From NCBI GenBank assembly GCA_958510825.1, contig OY294051.1, forward strand, positions 1,860,001 to 1,924,000: a stretch of DNA of 64,000 bases, read 5' to 3'. The notes under the pieces were generated by a model. It was not told the origin of the DNA. It saw only the letters and a list, made by a program, of their open reading frames with translations, and ran no database searches. Source of the stretch: Brachypterus glaber. Its lineage: Eukaryota; Arthropoda; Insecta; Coleoptera; Kateretidae. The position numbers were made by a program, and so were the translations under genes. Positions 9,567 through 20,640 of the stretch are shown in pieces. Numbering within the stretch: position 1 is the first letter of the stretch; every line of letters begins with the position of its first letter.

Positions 9567-10662
9567 ATTTCCAGGAAAACAGTACCGAAATTTGTTAAAT
9601 TTTTGATACTCTACAATTTATGCATAATTATGCTATTTATGTGCTCTGTGGTGTAAAACGGGCCGCATCCCTTACTATCTTGCATAACTGGACGGTGTAT
9701 ATTTTTTTGATATGACTAGAATGAGTATAAGGCTTTCTACTTTAAAAAGTCCTTAGAAATAAGGACCACACTAAGGGGTAGTTAAAACCAAAAATAGCTT
9801 GACATTCACATAATATATAGTGAAATAATTCTCTTCAATGGCCTACATATTTCCCTTATACAAGGTAAACTGCTTTAAAGGGGTTTAGGGCCCCTTTATT
9901 TTAATAGACATTATCATAAACAAGTCTTGAAGGTATGAAATGCTTCACATTTTATAATATAATCTTCAATAATATTTTGTTAATTGACAAAATAAACGTT
10001 TTATAACTACTACAAATTTACCCCAATATTTTTTTTTCTATTTTGCGACTCTTATAAGCTCATAATCACACGCATTTTGCGTGTTCTTATAGGCCCATAA
10101 GAGATCTCTACTTTTTTTTCTGTTGGGTTGGCAACATACAAAAGCCTATATATTGACGTTTTGCGTGCAAATGTCAATGTCGATTTAAATTTTAATTTTT
10201 TACAAAATTTTGTGTTTGGGTTATTTTTTACCGTGTTAAACTTGTGGACTGGTTAATTGCAGTGAAAAAAGAAGAGATGACTGTAAAATATATCAAAATA
10301 TCATTTGTTCTTAGAATTTTAAACATAGTGTAAACTGTAATGCCAAACCAAAACAAAAATCCCTAAATCAGTCTTCAATTTAAATGTAAGTTTTTTTTAA
10401 ATTTTAGAGCAAAATAGAAAAAATTGTATAAAGCACTCGTTTCATAACATACGTTTTTAGCGCACGAGTACAAGTTTAGAAAACGAGCCGCTTGCGGCTA
10501 CTATTAGTTACATAGCAGCGCTAGATAAAACGACTCCAACAAAAATTGACAATCAAAAATTGACGTCTAATTAAAAATACTTTAACAAAGTTAATTTTTT
10601 TAATTTTAAGCATTACCTATCTCCCAAAAATAAATATTACTGTAGGACATTTTATTCTGTTT
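9567..10662. other. AT-rich, no gene seen
   Basis: No open frame with recognisable protein. A small inverted pair occurs around 10040-10110 (CTTATAAGCTCATAA and CTTATAGGCCCATAAG). Confidence 0.45.
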
Positions 10663-10841
10663 TATACTGGAAATTCAATAAAACCTGCAGTGACTCATAC
10701 CTCTGCTGATTTCGTATAAGGGGTCCGCCTTTGCGAAGCTTCGACGAAATTACGCGAGTCGCACCCGAACTGGTATGATCTTCGCCTTTTACCACATATT
10801 CGCCACTGAATCACTGCAGGTTTTATTACATTTCCAGTATA
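10663..10841. mobile_element. TATACTGGAAAT MITE
   Basis: The inverted ends of about 34 bases read TATACTGGAAATTCAATAAA on the left and TTTATTACATTTCCAGTATA on the right, each carrying CCTGCAGTGA inward. The terminal TA on both sides fits a mariner-like TA duplication. The 110-base centre is more GC-rich and non-coding. Confidence 0.8.
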
Positions 10842-10861
10842 GCTACATAGATTTTTAACTT

Positions 10862-10979
10862 AGCCTGTCTGTCGGTCTGTCTGTCAGTCTGTCTGTCGGT
10901 CTGTCTGTCAGTCTGTCTGTCGGTCTGTCTTTCGGTCAGTCTGTCGGTCTGTCTTTCGGTCTGTTTATCGGTCTGTTGC

Positions 10980-11012
<33 letters not shown>

Positions 11013-11130
11013 TCGTATCCACGATAACTTAAGAACGCCTTGAGCTAGAGACTTGAAATTTGGTATAAAGATGTATTTTTATATTATCTTGGACAAGTTC
11101 GTATTTGAGCAAAATCGGTTAGGGGGGGGG
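10862..11130 (+). repeat. (CTGT)n tract joined to a conserved core
   Basis: About 155 bases of CTGT/CGGT repeats are followed by CCACGATAACTTAAGAACG and GAGCTAGAGACTTGAAATTT. The same microsatellite-plus-core arrangement recurs at 15426-15760 (reverse) and 43628-43790. The core alone recurs near 46060, 57470 and 57851. It is probably part of a dispersed repeat. Confidence 0.75.
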
Positions 11131-11383
11131 GTTAAATTTTTGTTTTGACCTTAACTTTTCAATTATTTACAATAGGATAACAGTTTAAAATCCACCTAAA
11201 AAGTCGATAAAATACATAAAAAAAATTTTAATTTTTATCCATGACGGAATGGGAGAGGAAGCCCCAAATGTAAAAAGTTATTTACAGTTAAGTCCAAACA
11301 TTATTAATCATATTAATCAACGATTAGTTTTATTTTTTATGAGAAAATATTTCCGCTCATTCGAGACGATTTCTTATTAATAA

Positions 11384-11808
11384 CACGGAAAGAAATAAGT
11401 GGGCTCTGCGCTATACATTATAAGATATTTGGTAACAGTGGCAAATTATAGTGATTTAAGCTATAGATTATAAGGGACACAATAACTAATAATGTTAAAA
11501 ATAAATTGGAAACGATTATATATATATTACAGACACGATTATATTTATTACAGGCACTATTATAAATTTACAGAAATTTTATTATATTATAAAAATTATT
11601 AGCACGGACAATAATTAAATCTATTTAAGCTATAAACGCCATACTATTTGTTATATTTTATTATTCACTAAACAATTAAAGTATTTCATATAAATTTTTA
11701 CACTGACTGCCATAATTGTAAGAGAAAGCCTTGTATTTATATAATAAGCGATTATAATTTGCTTGGTATGTGTGTTATAGCGCTCCTAGCTATAATTTTT
11801 TTTTCCGT
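11384..11808. mobile_element. CACGGAAAG MITE, copy 1
   Basis: About 425 bases, nearly identical to 31320-31744. Ends are CACGGAAAGAAA and TTTTTTTTCCGT(G), with an inner inverted pair around GCGCTAT/TAGCGCT. Non-coding. The right end of this copy has lost the last base or two; the intact copy is flanked by TA, suggesting a Tc1/mariner-type element. Confidence 0.85.
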
Positions 11809-12579
11809 AAAGATATGCTTGGAAATAAAACCAGTTACACTTCTAGATACAGAACTGAGACGAGTATAATAAGGTGACTTGGGGTGTGGAGTTACGAAAT
11901 TCGTGTTTAACTTTGATAATTATAATTAAATAATGATTTAAAAATCTTAATTAATAGGCATTAAATTTTCAATAGTCATTACCAAATTAAAAATTTACCA
12001 TTAAGTCGAAATTATTTGATATAATAGATAATTACTTACTTACAAAGTTAGGGTTTAAGCATATCATTTTTAAGAAGTTGCCTACGTTTCTAATCAATTT
12101 ATCTCCTTTTTTGGAGCTCTAAAAATCAGCTTAACTGTTATTTTAGCCCCTGATTCACTTTAAATTGAAAAAAAAAACAATATTTTTTTCATGATTTAGG
12201 ACTTTTATAAGCAAAAAATGGTTTCAACGAAAACAATTGATGGAATAATTTGTAACAACGTTGACTCAAAAACGTAAATTGGTTTTAAACTGTTAACATG
12301 TTTTTTGCGTATTTAACGGTACCTACAAACCAATTTTTTGTGCTTCTTTTGTAGGAAATGCAAAATTTACGTAAAGCAACTAGTCTAAGAACAGTTCTAA
12401 GACTTAGACCAGCTGCTGGTGACCATTTTTATTTAATTATATTCTCCCGGATCTATTTTATATATGTCTTAAAGACTTTAAGACTAAGTTAAAGTACATT
12501 TAACTTAAGTTATTTGTAAATCGCCGGGTCCTGCTAGAAGCCCCAAAAGGTGGTGAAATGGGGTACCCGAAAAATATAT
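11809..12579. other. No gene seen
   Basis: AT-rich sequence without a recognisable protein or repeat shared with the rest of the window. Confidence 0.45.
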
Positions 12580-12916
12580 TTTTATCCAATACATACAGAT
12601 AATAAGACAATTACCAGCTTTATTTTAAATAAATAAACTCAATAATAACCCCCGCTTGGCTTTTACTTTATTGAGTGGATTATTATTTATTTTACCCACT
12701 CAACTGTCACTTGTCAAATTATTTTCTTGTAAATGTCATTAAAATTTTTAATAAAAATATGAATTCCTAAGCTATTTATTGGATAAAACCTTGTATGGTA
12801 CTCATGGGTAAACCGATATTGCTCTCTCGAAAATTAACCTGCTTGGCTGACGCCTCGCAGGTTAATCTTCTCATGGGCAATATATTACTTTACCCACTAG
12901 TACCGTAAATAACTAT
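12580..12916 (+). repeat. Repeat D, copy 1
   Basis: About 340 bases from TTTTATCCAATACATACAG to CTTTACCCACTAGTAC. It contains a hairpin built on TTAACCTGC...GCAGGTTAA with flanking arms GGGTAAACCGATATTGC and GGGCAATAT...TTTACCC. A second inverted pair sits at its left half (TTTTATCCAATA against TTATTGGATAAAA). Related copies: 14325-14960 (nested) and 42852-43177. Confidence 0.75.
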
Positions 12917-12962
12917 TAACTTACCGAGTCAAATACATTACAGTTATTACATTTAGATTAGT

Positions 12963-13200
12963 CTATTTTCACAGTTTTACACAATTATTCAGCCGGCCAA
13001 GGAGTAAAAAAGACTTTAAAAAGTTGATTTGACATATGTCAGTACTAAAAAGTCGAAATACATTTCATTTAATCAAAATGTAATTTCATAAAACCTCATT
13101 ACCTCGAAAAATTAAGTATAGTAAGTAACATACGTCAAAGGCACTTTTTAAAGACTTTACCCCTTGGCACCAGAATTATTGTGTATAACTATGAAAATAG
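12963..13200. mobile_element. CTATTTTCA TIR element
   Basis: Arms of about 60 bases begin CTATTTTCACAGTTTTACAC and end GTGTATAACTATGAAAATAG. They carry GACTTTAAAAAGT inward. Total 238 bases, non-coding. Confidence 0.65.
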
Positions 13201-13355
13201 CACTCGGCAAGTTAAAAATAAATTTTTAGTAGCTCATTTGCACAGCTTTTGGAGCTTTTGGCACCTTGATCCGGAGCCTAGCAATTTGAAAATAGCCTTA
13301 ATGAAAACTCTACTTTTCGTAAAATTTTTCCTGTGAGCGAAAAACACACTTAAAT

Positions 13356-13763
13356 GGAGCTCTCTACAACTAGAATTATGAAACAAAAGACGTCTACCCT
13401 ATCTCTATCTCATTTGTGCTACACTTTCCAGCCAACCAAATAAATACTGTATTTGTTTTTCATACAACAAATACAGTATTTATTTGGTTGGCCGGAAAGT
13501 GTAGCACTGAGCGTCACGAACGAACATAGCTAACGTGAATCTGTAGAATAAGATAATTCTACTAAAATTTAGATGGGGCCAGTAATATCTTTAATAAAAA
13601 TACTATAGTTACACTTTTCGCCCGGCCAAGTAAATATTGTATTTGTTCAACAAAGAACAAACACAGAATTTGTTTGGTTGGGTGGAAGTGGGAGTGTATG
13701 TATGTCTTCTATCCTTTTTGGGTAGAACTTTTGTCCCTGTCTAATCTAACGGGAGAAATCGCC
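13356..13763. mobile_element. GGAGCTCTCTACAAC MITE, copy 1
   Basis: About 408 bases. It contains a long hairpin (AACCAAATAAATACTGTATT and its inverse) and a second related half-hairpin. AT lies on each side (13354-13355 and 13764-13765). Other copies are at 29318-29716, 41481-41888 and 42333-42760. The nested copy at 41481 shows that the AT is a target duplication. Confidence 0.85.
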
Positions 13764-14324
13764 ATTAAATCCTATTAATGTAATTAAAATATTATTTTCT
13801 TAGAATTTATGGCAATAAAATTTTACTCATTCAATTGGATATTTATCATTTTATTCCACTTTAGAGTTATGTAATAAACCATTTAAAACCCATAAAAACT
13901 TCCGTCTGTTAATTTTATAGTCTTCGTTTGAGACTAAACTTTACGTCTCGAATATTTGAGGGTCTAGGATAAAAAACAGTATATGGGGCTGATAAAAAAT
14001 TATTTCACCTCAATTTAGACCATTTTTGACCCACTTCCCCCCTGTGTCACTTTGTCACGTTTGCCACTATCCCTCTAAGAAATTACGTCACTTAAAAAAA
14101 AAACATATTTAAAAAATTATTTTTATTGACCATTTTTTAAGTTTTAAACAAGTTATAGTCAGTGAGAAAAACATAGTATTTGACATTAATAACAAACAAA
14201 CAAAAATTTAACTAGTTTAAAAGTGATGTATTTTTTGTGTTCCAAGTCGCTCACTATGCAATAACAGCGTTGACCTGACAGTCCAGTTGAAATATAGTGT
14301 TCATTTACTTTAAAAAATAGTTAT
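13764..14324. other. No gene seen
   Basis: AT-rich; contains AACAAACAAACAAAA and a phrase (GACCTGACAGTCCAGTTG) echoed at 55538-55553. No protein recognised. Confidence 0.4.
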
Positions 14325-14960
14325 TTATCCATACAGATAATAAGACAATTGCCAGCTTTATTTTAAATATATAAACTCAATAATAACCCCCGCGTGGCTT
14401 TTACTTTATTGAGTGGATTAGTTATTTATTGTACTAGCGGGTAAAGTAAGACATTGCCCATGAAAAAATTAACCTGCGAGGCGTCAGCCAAGCAGGTTAA
14501 TTTTCGAGAGGGCAATATCGGTTTACCCATGAGTGCCATACAAGGTTTTATCCAATAAATAGCTTAGGAATTCATATTTTTATTAAAAATTTTAATGACA
14601 TTTACAAGAAAATAACTTGACAAGTGACAGTTGAGTGGGTAAAATAAATAATTATCCACTCAATAAAGTAAAAGCCACGCGGGGGTTATTTTGAGTTTAT
14701 CTATTTAAAATAAAGCTGGTAATTGTCTTATTATCTGTATGTATTGGATAAAATTATTTATTTTACCCACTCAACTGTCACTTGTCAAATTATTTTCTTT
14801 TAAATGTCATTAAAATTTTTAATAAAAATATGAATTCCTAAGCTATTTATTGGATAAAACCTTGTATGGCACTCATGTGTTAACCGATATTGCCCTCTCG
14901 AAAAGGTTAATTTTCTCATGGGCAATATCTTACTTTACCCACTAGTACTATAAATAACTA
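14325..14960. mobile_element. Repeat D inserted into repeat D
   Basis: A plus-strand copy (14325-14430 and 14755-14960) is split by a complete inverted copy between them. TTATTTATT lies on both sides of the inserted copy (14422-14430 and 14754-14762), once each. Comparison with the unsplit copies at 12580 and 42852, which have this sequence once, makes it a 9-bp target duplication. It shows repeat D is a mobile unit bounded by TTTTATCC and GTAC. Confidence 0.75.
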
Positions 14961-15425
14961 TTAAATTAGTAATTTTTGTGATTGCTATACCTACTTTTAT
15001 CAAGGAACGCTCATCTTATTAGAGAGATTTTTAATTAAAGATATGGAAACGGGTGTTGGAAAATTCTCACTAGTAAGAGAATAATTTTGATAAAGGCGCT
15101 GCCTTTAAATTAAAATTTAAGATGATATTTCAGAAATACTGGACCAGTTATAGGATGTCATAAAAGCTCATGGGAGTAAAAGGACCTAAAATTAAAATAT
15201 ATAGGGACAATTATAAAAAGTCCTTTCGGAGATCCTGTATTTGAATTTAACAGTTGAGAAAATTAAAAAATAAATTTTTTTTATTTATCAAAAAACTAAA
15301 TTTAAAAAAAAATATAAAAAAAAATAAAAAAAAAGGAAAATATTAAAAAAAATTGTCAAGAAAGATGACTTCGATTTTTTCAAAAGTATAACCCCCAATA
15401 ACTTTTTTGTTTTCGGACGAATTAT
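14961..15425. other. A-rich stretch, no gene seen
   Basis: It holds long runs of A and T. The phrase GGATGTCATAAAAGCTCATG at about 15155 recurs near 15821. No protein recognised. Confidence 0.4.
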
Positions 15426-15760
15426 TTTTAAAATAGGGATCTTCCCCTCATAGAACGTGATGTTTTCTGAAAATTTCGAGTCGCACGGATTATTCGTTCT
15501 TGAGTTATCGTGTCCACAAAAAACGTCGGACGGACGGACTGAAAAACGGACAGACGGATAGCCTGACAGTCGGACAGACGTACAGACGGACAGACGGACA
15601 GACGGACAGACGGACAGACGGACAGACGAAAAGACGTACAGACGGACAGACGGACATTTTTAAGGTTTCTTATATTTTTCTGAAAGACATTTGTATCCAA
15701 GAATGTTTTGTCCAGAACGTTTTTTGGTGATTTTGAAAATTTGAAACTAACGCAAGACTT
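15426..15760 (-). repeat. (GGACAGAC)n tract with conserved core, reverse orientation
   Basis: The 15527-15657 stretch is a GGACAGAC-type microsatellite. The adjoining ACTTGAG/TTATCGTG core (15500-15512) is the reverse of that in 10862-11130. The overlapping open frames here are repeats of the microsatellite and not genes. Confidence 0.7.
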
Positions 15761-16387
15761 TCCTCGGGGAAGTTAAAAGGCCTTGGAGATACAATTAGAC
15801 TTTAGTGGGCTAGTTAAATAGGATGTCATAAAACCTCATGGGAGCGAAAGGACTTAAGGAAACTGGTTGAAATATATCTTGCGTTTCGTGTTAATATATG
15901 TGACATCTAACCACGGATATATTAAATCAACCTGGACGGGTTGTGCATTAAAATAATAGGGTAGGGTGGGGTAGAAAGATTGATGTAATTTTCGCCTCCA
16001 TTGGGTAGAAATTGACCTGATTTTTAACACTTTTATTTATGGCTGGTAAAAACTGTTTTAGACTAAAGCTAACTAACTAACCTAACTTTCACACAACTAA
16101 TCCGCTTATCACTCCTTTTCCCTGGAGCGTGTGGTCACGGCCATCGCACTTCACCTAAGTTGGTACTCACTTGGTTTATTTTAAACGATTGCGTCTGCGC
16201 TGCGTCACTTTAATCTAAAAATGTTAAAAATTCGTTGAAGAAGTTCGTTTTTTACATGGAAAATCCATCTATCTGTTTTGTTATCTTGTAAAAACAGAGG
16301 TGTTTAAAGAGTTAGGTATGATCCTTTCTTTTAACAATAAATCTTAGGTTAGATCATTTTCGAAGAAAACCTTGGAAGGTTGGAATT
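15761..16387. other. No gene seen
   Basis: Mixed composition, without recognisable coding or family repeats apart from GGATGTCATAAAACCTCATG near 15820. Confidence 0.4.
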
Positions 16388-16527
16388 ATGTCAAAGGAGG
16401 ATATCGTATTTTGGGCTAAATCGCCTGCAACGATAAGACCTAACATGCTTATAGATTTTAGATTTTAAGCTTTCACGGCCATTAAGATATAAAGAACTTT
16501 CACTTTCGGGTTTAGACCGTGTTAATG

Positions 16528-16585
16528 GATTTTCACTTTCCGACGTTTCGTCTCTTACTACTAGAGACATCTTCAGGGATTAATC
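16528..16585 (-). ncRNA. Hammerhead ribozyme motif, left inverted arm
   Basis: On the minus strand this repeats the motif at 17923-17980: core CTGAAGA, a stem II of GTCTCT/AGAGAC, then GAAA and CGTC. It results from the inverted duplication of the element end. Confidence 0.7.
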
Positions 16586-16871
16586 TGAAACTAAGTTTCG
16601 AATCAACTTGTGTCACTATTTATGACGAGTTGTGGTTATTCACCCGTGACGAGGTTTTTCCTATCAAAGACTTCCATATTGCAGGTAAGTGGTAACCAGT
16701 GTCCCGATTGATATTGTTAGGATGCTTGATGATTTCTATCGATTCCCGTATCTTCCTTGGCATTTTTCTGTTTTCTGTTAATATTTGTTTTGTTTCAGAC
16801 AAATTGATTTTATGACCTGTTTCATGTACATGTTCGGCTACTGCCGATAAGGAAATTTGTTTCTTTCTTAT

Positions 16872-17888
16872 ATTGCGGCCAATGCTTTCATGGAATACTT
16901 CGAGAAAAAAGCTATTGAGTCATTTCCATTAAAACCTAAAATTTGGCGCAGATACGTAGACGATGTCTATGCTATTTGGCCCCATGGCATGGAAAGCCTT
17001 CAAGGTTTTCTAAATCACCTCAATTCCCAACATAAATCTATACGGTTTACGATGGAAATTGAGAACAACGGATCACTTCCCTTTTTGGACGTTTTGGTTT
17101 ACAAAACGGAAAATGGCTCAATAGGACACTCGGTATACATGAAGAAAACCCACACTGACAGATACCTAAACGCATTTTCACATCACCATCCCTCTCAAAA
17201 ACGCTCGGTAGTTAATTCACTTGTTCATAGGGCTTTCATGATTTCAGACAAGAATTCCCTAGACACAGAACTCCTTAAACTAACCAAAGCCTTGACCATG
17301 AACGGTTATACCAAAAAAGACATTAATAAGACCATATACAAATACAGAAATCCCAGACCCAAACAACAGGACAATAGTGACAATGACAGACAGACACAAG
17401 TTATACTTCCCTATGTAAGCGGTATCACGGATAAAATAGGTAAACTTTTGAAGAAGTCAAATATTAAGCCTATATTTCGGTCCAACCAAAAATTAGGTCA
17501 ATGTTTGACTTCAACAAAAGACAAAATACCCCTGAGTTCAGAAGGCGTATATAAAATACCCTGCTCCTGTGGTACGGTTTACATAGGTGAAACTAAGAGA
17601 AAAATTTCTACAAGACTTCAAGAGCATGAGCGCAATATAAGAAAGAAACAAATTTCCTTATCGGCAGTAGCCGAACATGTACATGAAACAGGTCATAAAA
17701 TCAATTTGTCTGAAACAAAACAAATATTAACAGAAAACAGAAAAATGCCAAGGAAGATACGGGAATCGATAGAAATCATCAAGCATCCTAACAATATCAA
17801 TCGGGCCACTGGTTACCACTTACCTGCAATATGGAAGTCTTTGTTAGGAAAAACCTCGTCACGGGTGAATAACCACAACTCGTCATAA
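16872..17888 (+). pseudogene. Penelope-like RT fragment plus GIY-YIG endonuclease
   Basis: The open frame enters within the reverse transcriptase. The catalytic box is in RRYVDDVYAIW, just after the ANAFMEYFE segment. A linker follows, then a GIY-YIG nuclease domain with GVYKIPCSCGTVYIGET, the arginine in STRLQEH and the glutamate in RESIEI. It ends at the normal-looking terminus near 17886-17888. The N-terminal RT fingers and palm motif A are missing: the reading frame runs into the inverted arm at about 16877, so the first residues before that are artefact. The frame is otherwise unbroken over about 340 codons. A complete protein would combine target cutting and reverse transcription; this copy cannot be active. 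Confidence 0.9.
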
Positions 17889-17922
17889 ATAGTGACACAA
17901 GTTGATTCGAAACTTAGTTTCA

Positions 17923-17980
17923 GATTAATCCCTGAAGATGTCTCTAGTAGTAAGAGACGAAACGTCGGAAAGTGAAAATC
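17923..17980 (+). ncRNA. Hammerhead ribozyme motif in the Penelope-like end
   Basis: The core is CTGAAGA (17932-17938), then stem II GTCTCT...AGAGAC, then GAAA (17959-17962) and CGTC. Helix I can form from TCC with GGA and, beyond an internal loop, GATT with AATC. Helix III is only ACGT, which cannot fold on itself but is self-complementary, so action as a dimer is plausible. Hammerhead motifs are an established feature of the terminal repeats of Penelope-like elements. Activity is inferred, not shown. Confidence 0.75.
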
Positions 17981-18751
17981 CATTAACACGGTCTAAACCC
18001 GAAAGTGAAAGTTCTTTATGCTTATAGATACTTAAAAAATAAATACTTAGCCAAAACTCCAGCCCTTGTTACATCCCGGAACATACTTTAATTAATTATT
18101 TTAATTATGAATTTTGACATATGTCAATGTACGAATTGGCAACATTGCACCTAACGATGGTTCGCGTCAAGTATCACGTCATGTCAAAATAAAAATAACT
18201 TCTACTGTAGGGCCAAGGGCTGTGTATTAGGGTGGAGCGAAAAAAATTTTAACGCCTGACGTACAGAAAGTTGTATAAGTCAAAAATAATTATTTCCAGC
18301 AAAAAAAAATTTTTTTTTCTCATTCCACCGCCCGCGCCACTTTTCATTTTAGCACGCACGTGGCGGTGGAAGATGGAGCCAAATACGTTTTTTCAAGTTT
18401 CGATGTCTTTATTTCCATGAAAAAGTTTTAAGAGACTTTTACGTGTTAAATACATTTAATTAAAATTGTACAGTGTTTTTATTATACATTCCAAATGTTA
18501 TGTTAATGTGCATATAAACAAAAAAACGTCGTTTTTTTTAGATAGAGCCGTTTAGCACGTTAGAATTGTTGTCACGTTTACGATAACACACAACTTGTTA
18601 ACGAATAATTATTTAAATCATCAAATAAACTTGGAAAATAGTTTTACATAATTTCTTTTCATCATTTTGCACTTTTTTTAAACAAAAAACATATTTAATT
18701 ATTCTCATTTAGCCCAAAACTCACCTTTAAAACGATATCCTCCTTTGACAT

Positions 18752-19858
18752 GGTAATTACTTAAATGTCAAATTATTTTAAGCCTCTTTGAAAAACCATA
18801 ACAAACTGTGAAAAAAGTTTAAGAAATGAATTTTTTACCTCCGTTTTTCATTTAATCTATTAAAAACAGTTTTTTGATTTGTGCTGTATATTTTCTTACA
18901 CACTGGAGAATAATTAAAAATGTAGACCGTATAGCGTTTGACAGCAAAAGAGTGTTTTTTTTAATATTTATGATTTGTTTTTGGGCTTCAGGCTCTCCAC
19001 TCGTCCGTTTCAAAACATAATACGTTAATAACATGGGCAAGATAGAAAATGCTTTAAATTATAGAGTATACTATTAGTTTTTAAATTTTTGTGATTTTAA
19101 AGTGACAAGCTGATCAGGTTGTTTTTTCAGAGTGACTTATCGTACACAAAGTTGGGTACGTAACGTTACATCGAATTTTGTAGGTAGGTTCTCTGGCCCC
19201 CTACTTGTTTTTTTTTTGGGAAAAAAGATCCAAGATGGCCGAACTAATGCGTTTCGCACACAGTTTAGCATTTTTGTATGTATAAACATAACCTAACCTA
19301 GGCAATTCACCTGACCCGTCCGCCCGACTGGCTAGCTGAGCCTCGTAGGCGTCGGCACTCTGCTGCGTTTAAAAATTTGGTGTAATGTATTTTAAATTCA
19401 CATATTAATTACATTTATGCTCACATAGAAACTACATATCACATGTAATTATATTTACATGTACATGCTTATCTTTGGGTATACTTAGCACAAAAAAATT
19501 TTAGCCCAAAATGCCTACTTCTAAATCAGTGCACTCGTGAAATATTTTTTACTTTGAATCATTTTTTTTTCACGGGTGCAGACCTATAAATAAATGACTG
19601 TTCAATGTAACTTTGATTTAGCGAAGAGTTTGATAATATGGGCAAGATACTGAGATTTACCATCATTAGAGTTTGCGAACCGGTTCTCCAGAAACTTGTT
19701 TTTCTACCCAGTAGCGCATCTTAACCTTTTTTGGTGCGTATACGAGGGACTAGTTTTTAAAACCCACTGTTCATATACATTTAACCTAAATACGGGTTCT
19801 GTTGAATCAACATCGATGTCTAATGTCTAATGAAATAAAAGAGTACCTACCTACTTAT
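18752..19858. other. No gene seen
   Basis: AT-rich with short GC patches (near 19320-19370). No protein or shared repeat recognised. Confidence 0.4.
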
Positions 19859-20640
19859 ATGTTGTATTGTATTTTTCTTATATTTTAAATGCAATGACAC
19901 ATTGGGATTGATAGTTTTTAAGGCTGTTCGGGATGCTCTGGTTACATAACACTACATTACATTACATTACATTACATTACATTCAAAGAACTTTTACCTA
20001 AAGAAGTAATTTCAGACCAATGTTTATGAATGTGTCATCTTTTTGTTTGTTTATTTAGTAACAGAAACGCGATCAGCTTTGTGGTGTAAAATGTAGATGT
20101 CGCTAGTCGACTTTCAGGCACCTAGTAGCGATGTTGCGTAGTTTCCACCTTATCATGAATTCAAATCATTATACTTAAATTAAAAATGTAAAAAACTTAT
20201 TGTGTTCACTATAATTATGTTTAATAATATAGTATATTTAAATCTATTAAAATTAAACTACTAGTTCATATAAAACTCATACAGAACTAATGTTTCTTAA
20301 AATTTACAATAAAATATCCAAAGTATATGTTTCCAGTTGGCAACACTGTACCCCTGTCAGTCATTTTACGAAATTAGACTGTGAGTTTACACATTCTTTC
20401 TCTCTCTTTACGCGTACTAAGTGTAAACAATAGTCACTACCCACCAGCCCCTCACCGTAGTTGGTTCACGCTTCAAACAAAGCATACGGGAGATTTTATC
20501 ATGTTCCTTCTTGAGGTAAAAGTTCTTTGGTTGTATTGTATTGTACTTATATTTTAAATGCAAAGACACTTTGAGATTGATAGTTTTTAAGGCTTCTCGG
20601 GATGCTCTGGTTACATACCATTACATTACATTACATGTTT
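19859..20640. repeat. Two copies of a repeat with (ACATT)n tails around a TIR element
   Basis: The segments 19860-19983 and 20530-20637 are direct copies (GTTGTATTGTAT..., GGGATGCTCTGGTTACATA), each ending in (ACATT)n. Between them, 19984-20529 has inverted ends CAAAGAACTTTTACCTAAAG and CTTGAGGTAAAAGTTCTTTG. The pentanucleotide tails resemble retroposon tails, but the family is not recognised. Confidence 0.6.

Larger units (their letters stand above)
16457..18017 (+). mobile_element. Penelope-like element, 5' truncated, with an inverted arm
   Basis: The 12-bp duplication ATGCTTATAGAT flanks it (16445-16456 and 18018-18029). The uninterrupted copies of repeat H have one diverged version of this site. 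The right part (from about 16875) is a 5'-truncated element encoding the end of reverse transcriptase and a GIY-YIG domain. The left part, 16491-16877, is an inverted copy of its 3' end, 17631-18017, pairing without gaps. An extra 34 bases lie between the left duplication and the inverted arm. Inverted partial copies are known in this class. Confidence 0.9.
16388..18751. mobile_element. Repeat H, interrupted by a Penelope-like element
   Basis: The ends ATGTCAAAGGAGGATATCG (16388) and CGATATCCTCCTTTGACAT (18733-18751) are inverted copies. Inside, GTATTTTGGGCTAAATCGCC and ATAAATACTTAGCC match the copies at 44222-44880 and 45306-46025, which are not interrupted. Repeat H is non-coding here; the coding sequence within belongs to the inserted Penelope-like element. 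Confidence 0.75.

Noticed and set aside
12580..12916. Helitron origin for repeat D (ends CTAG, hairpin near the 3' end)
   Set aside because: The hairpin lies directly against the end rather than about 10 bases before it, and the nested copy shows a 9-bp target duplication, which Helitrons do not make.
15428..15730. Open frames on both strands over the GGACAGAC tract
   Set aside because: Both are simple translations of the microsatellite.
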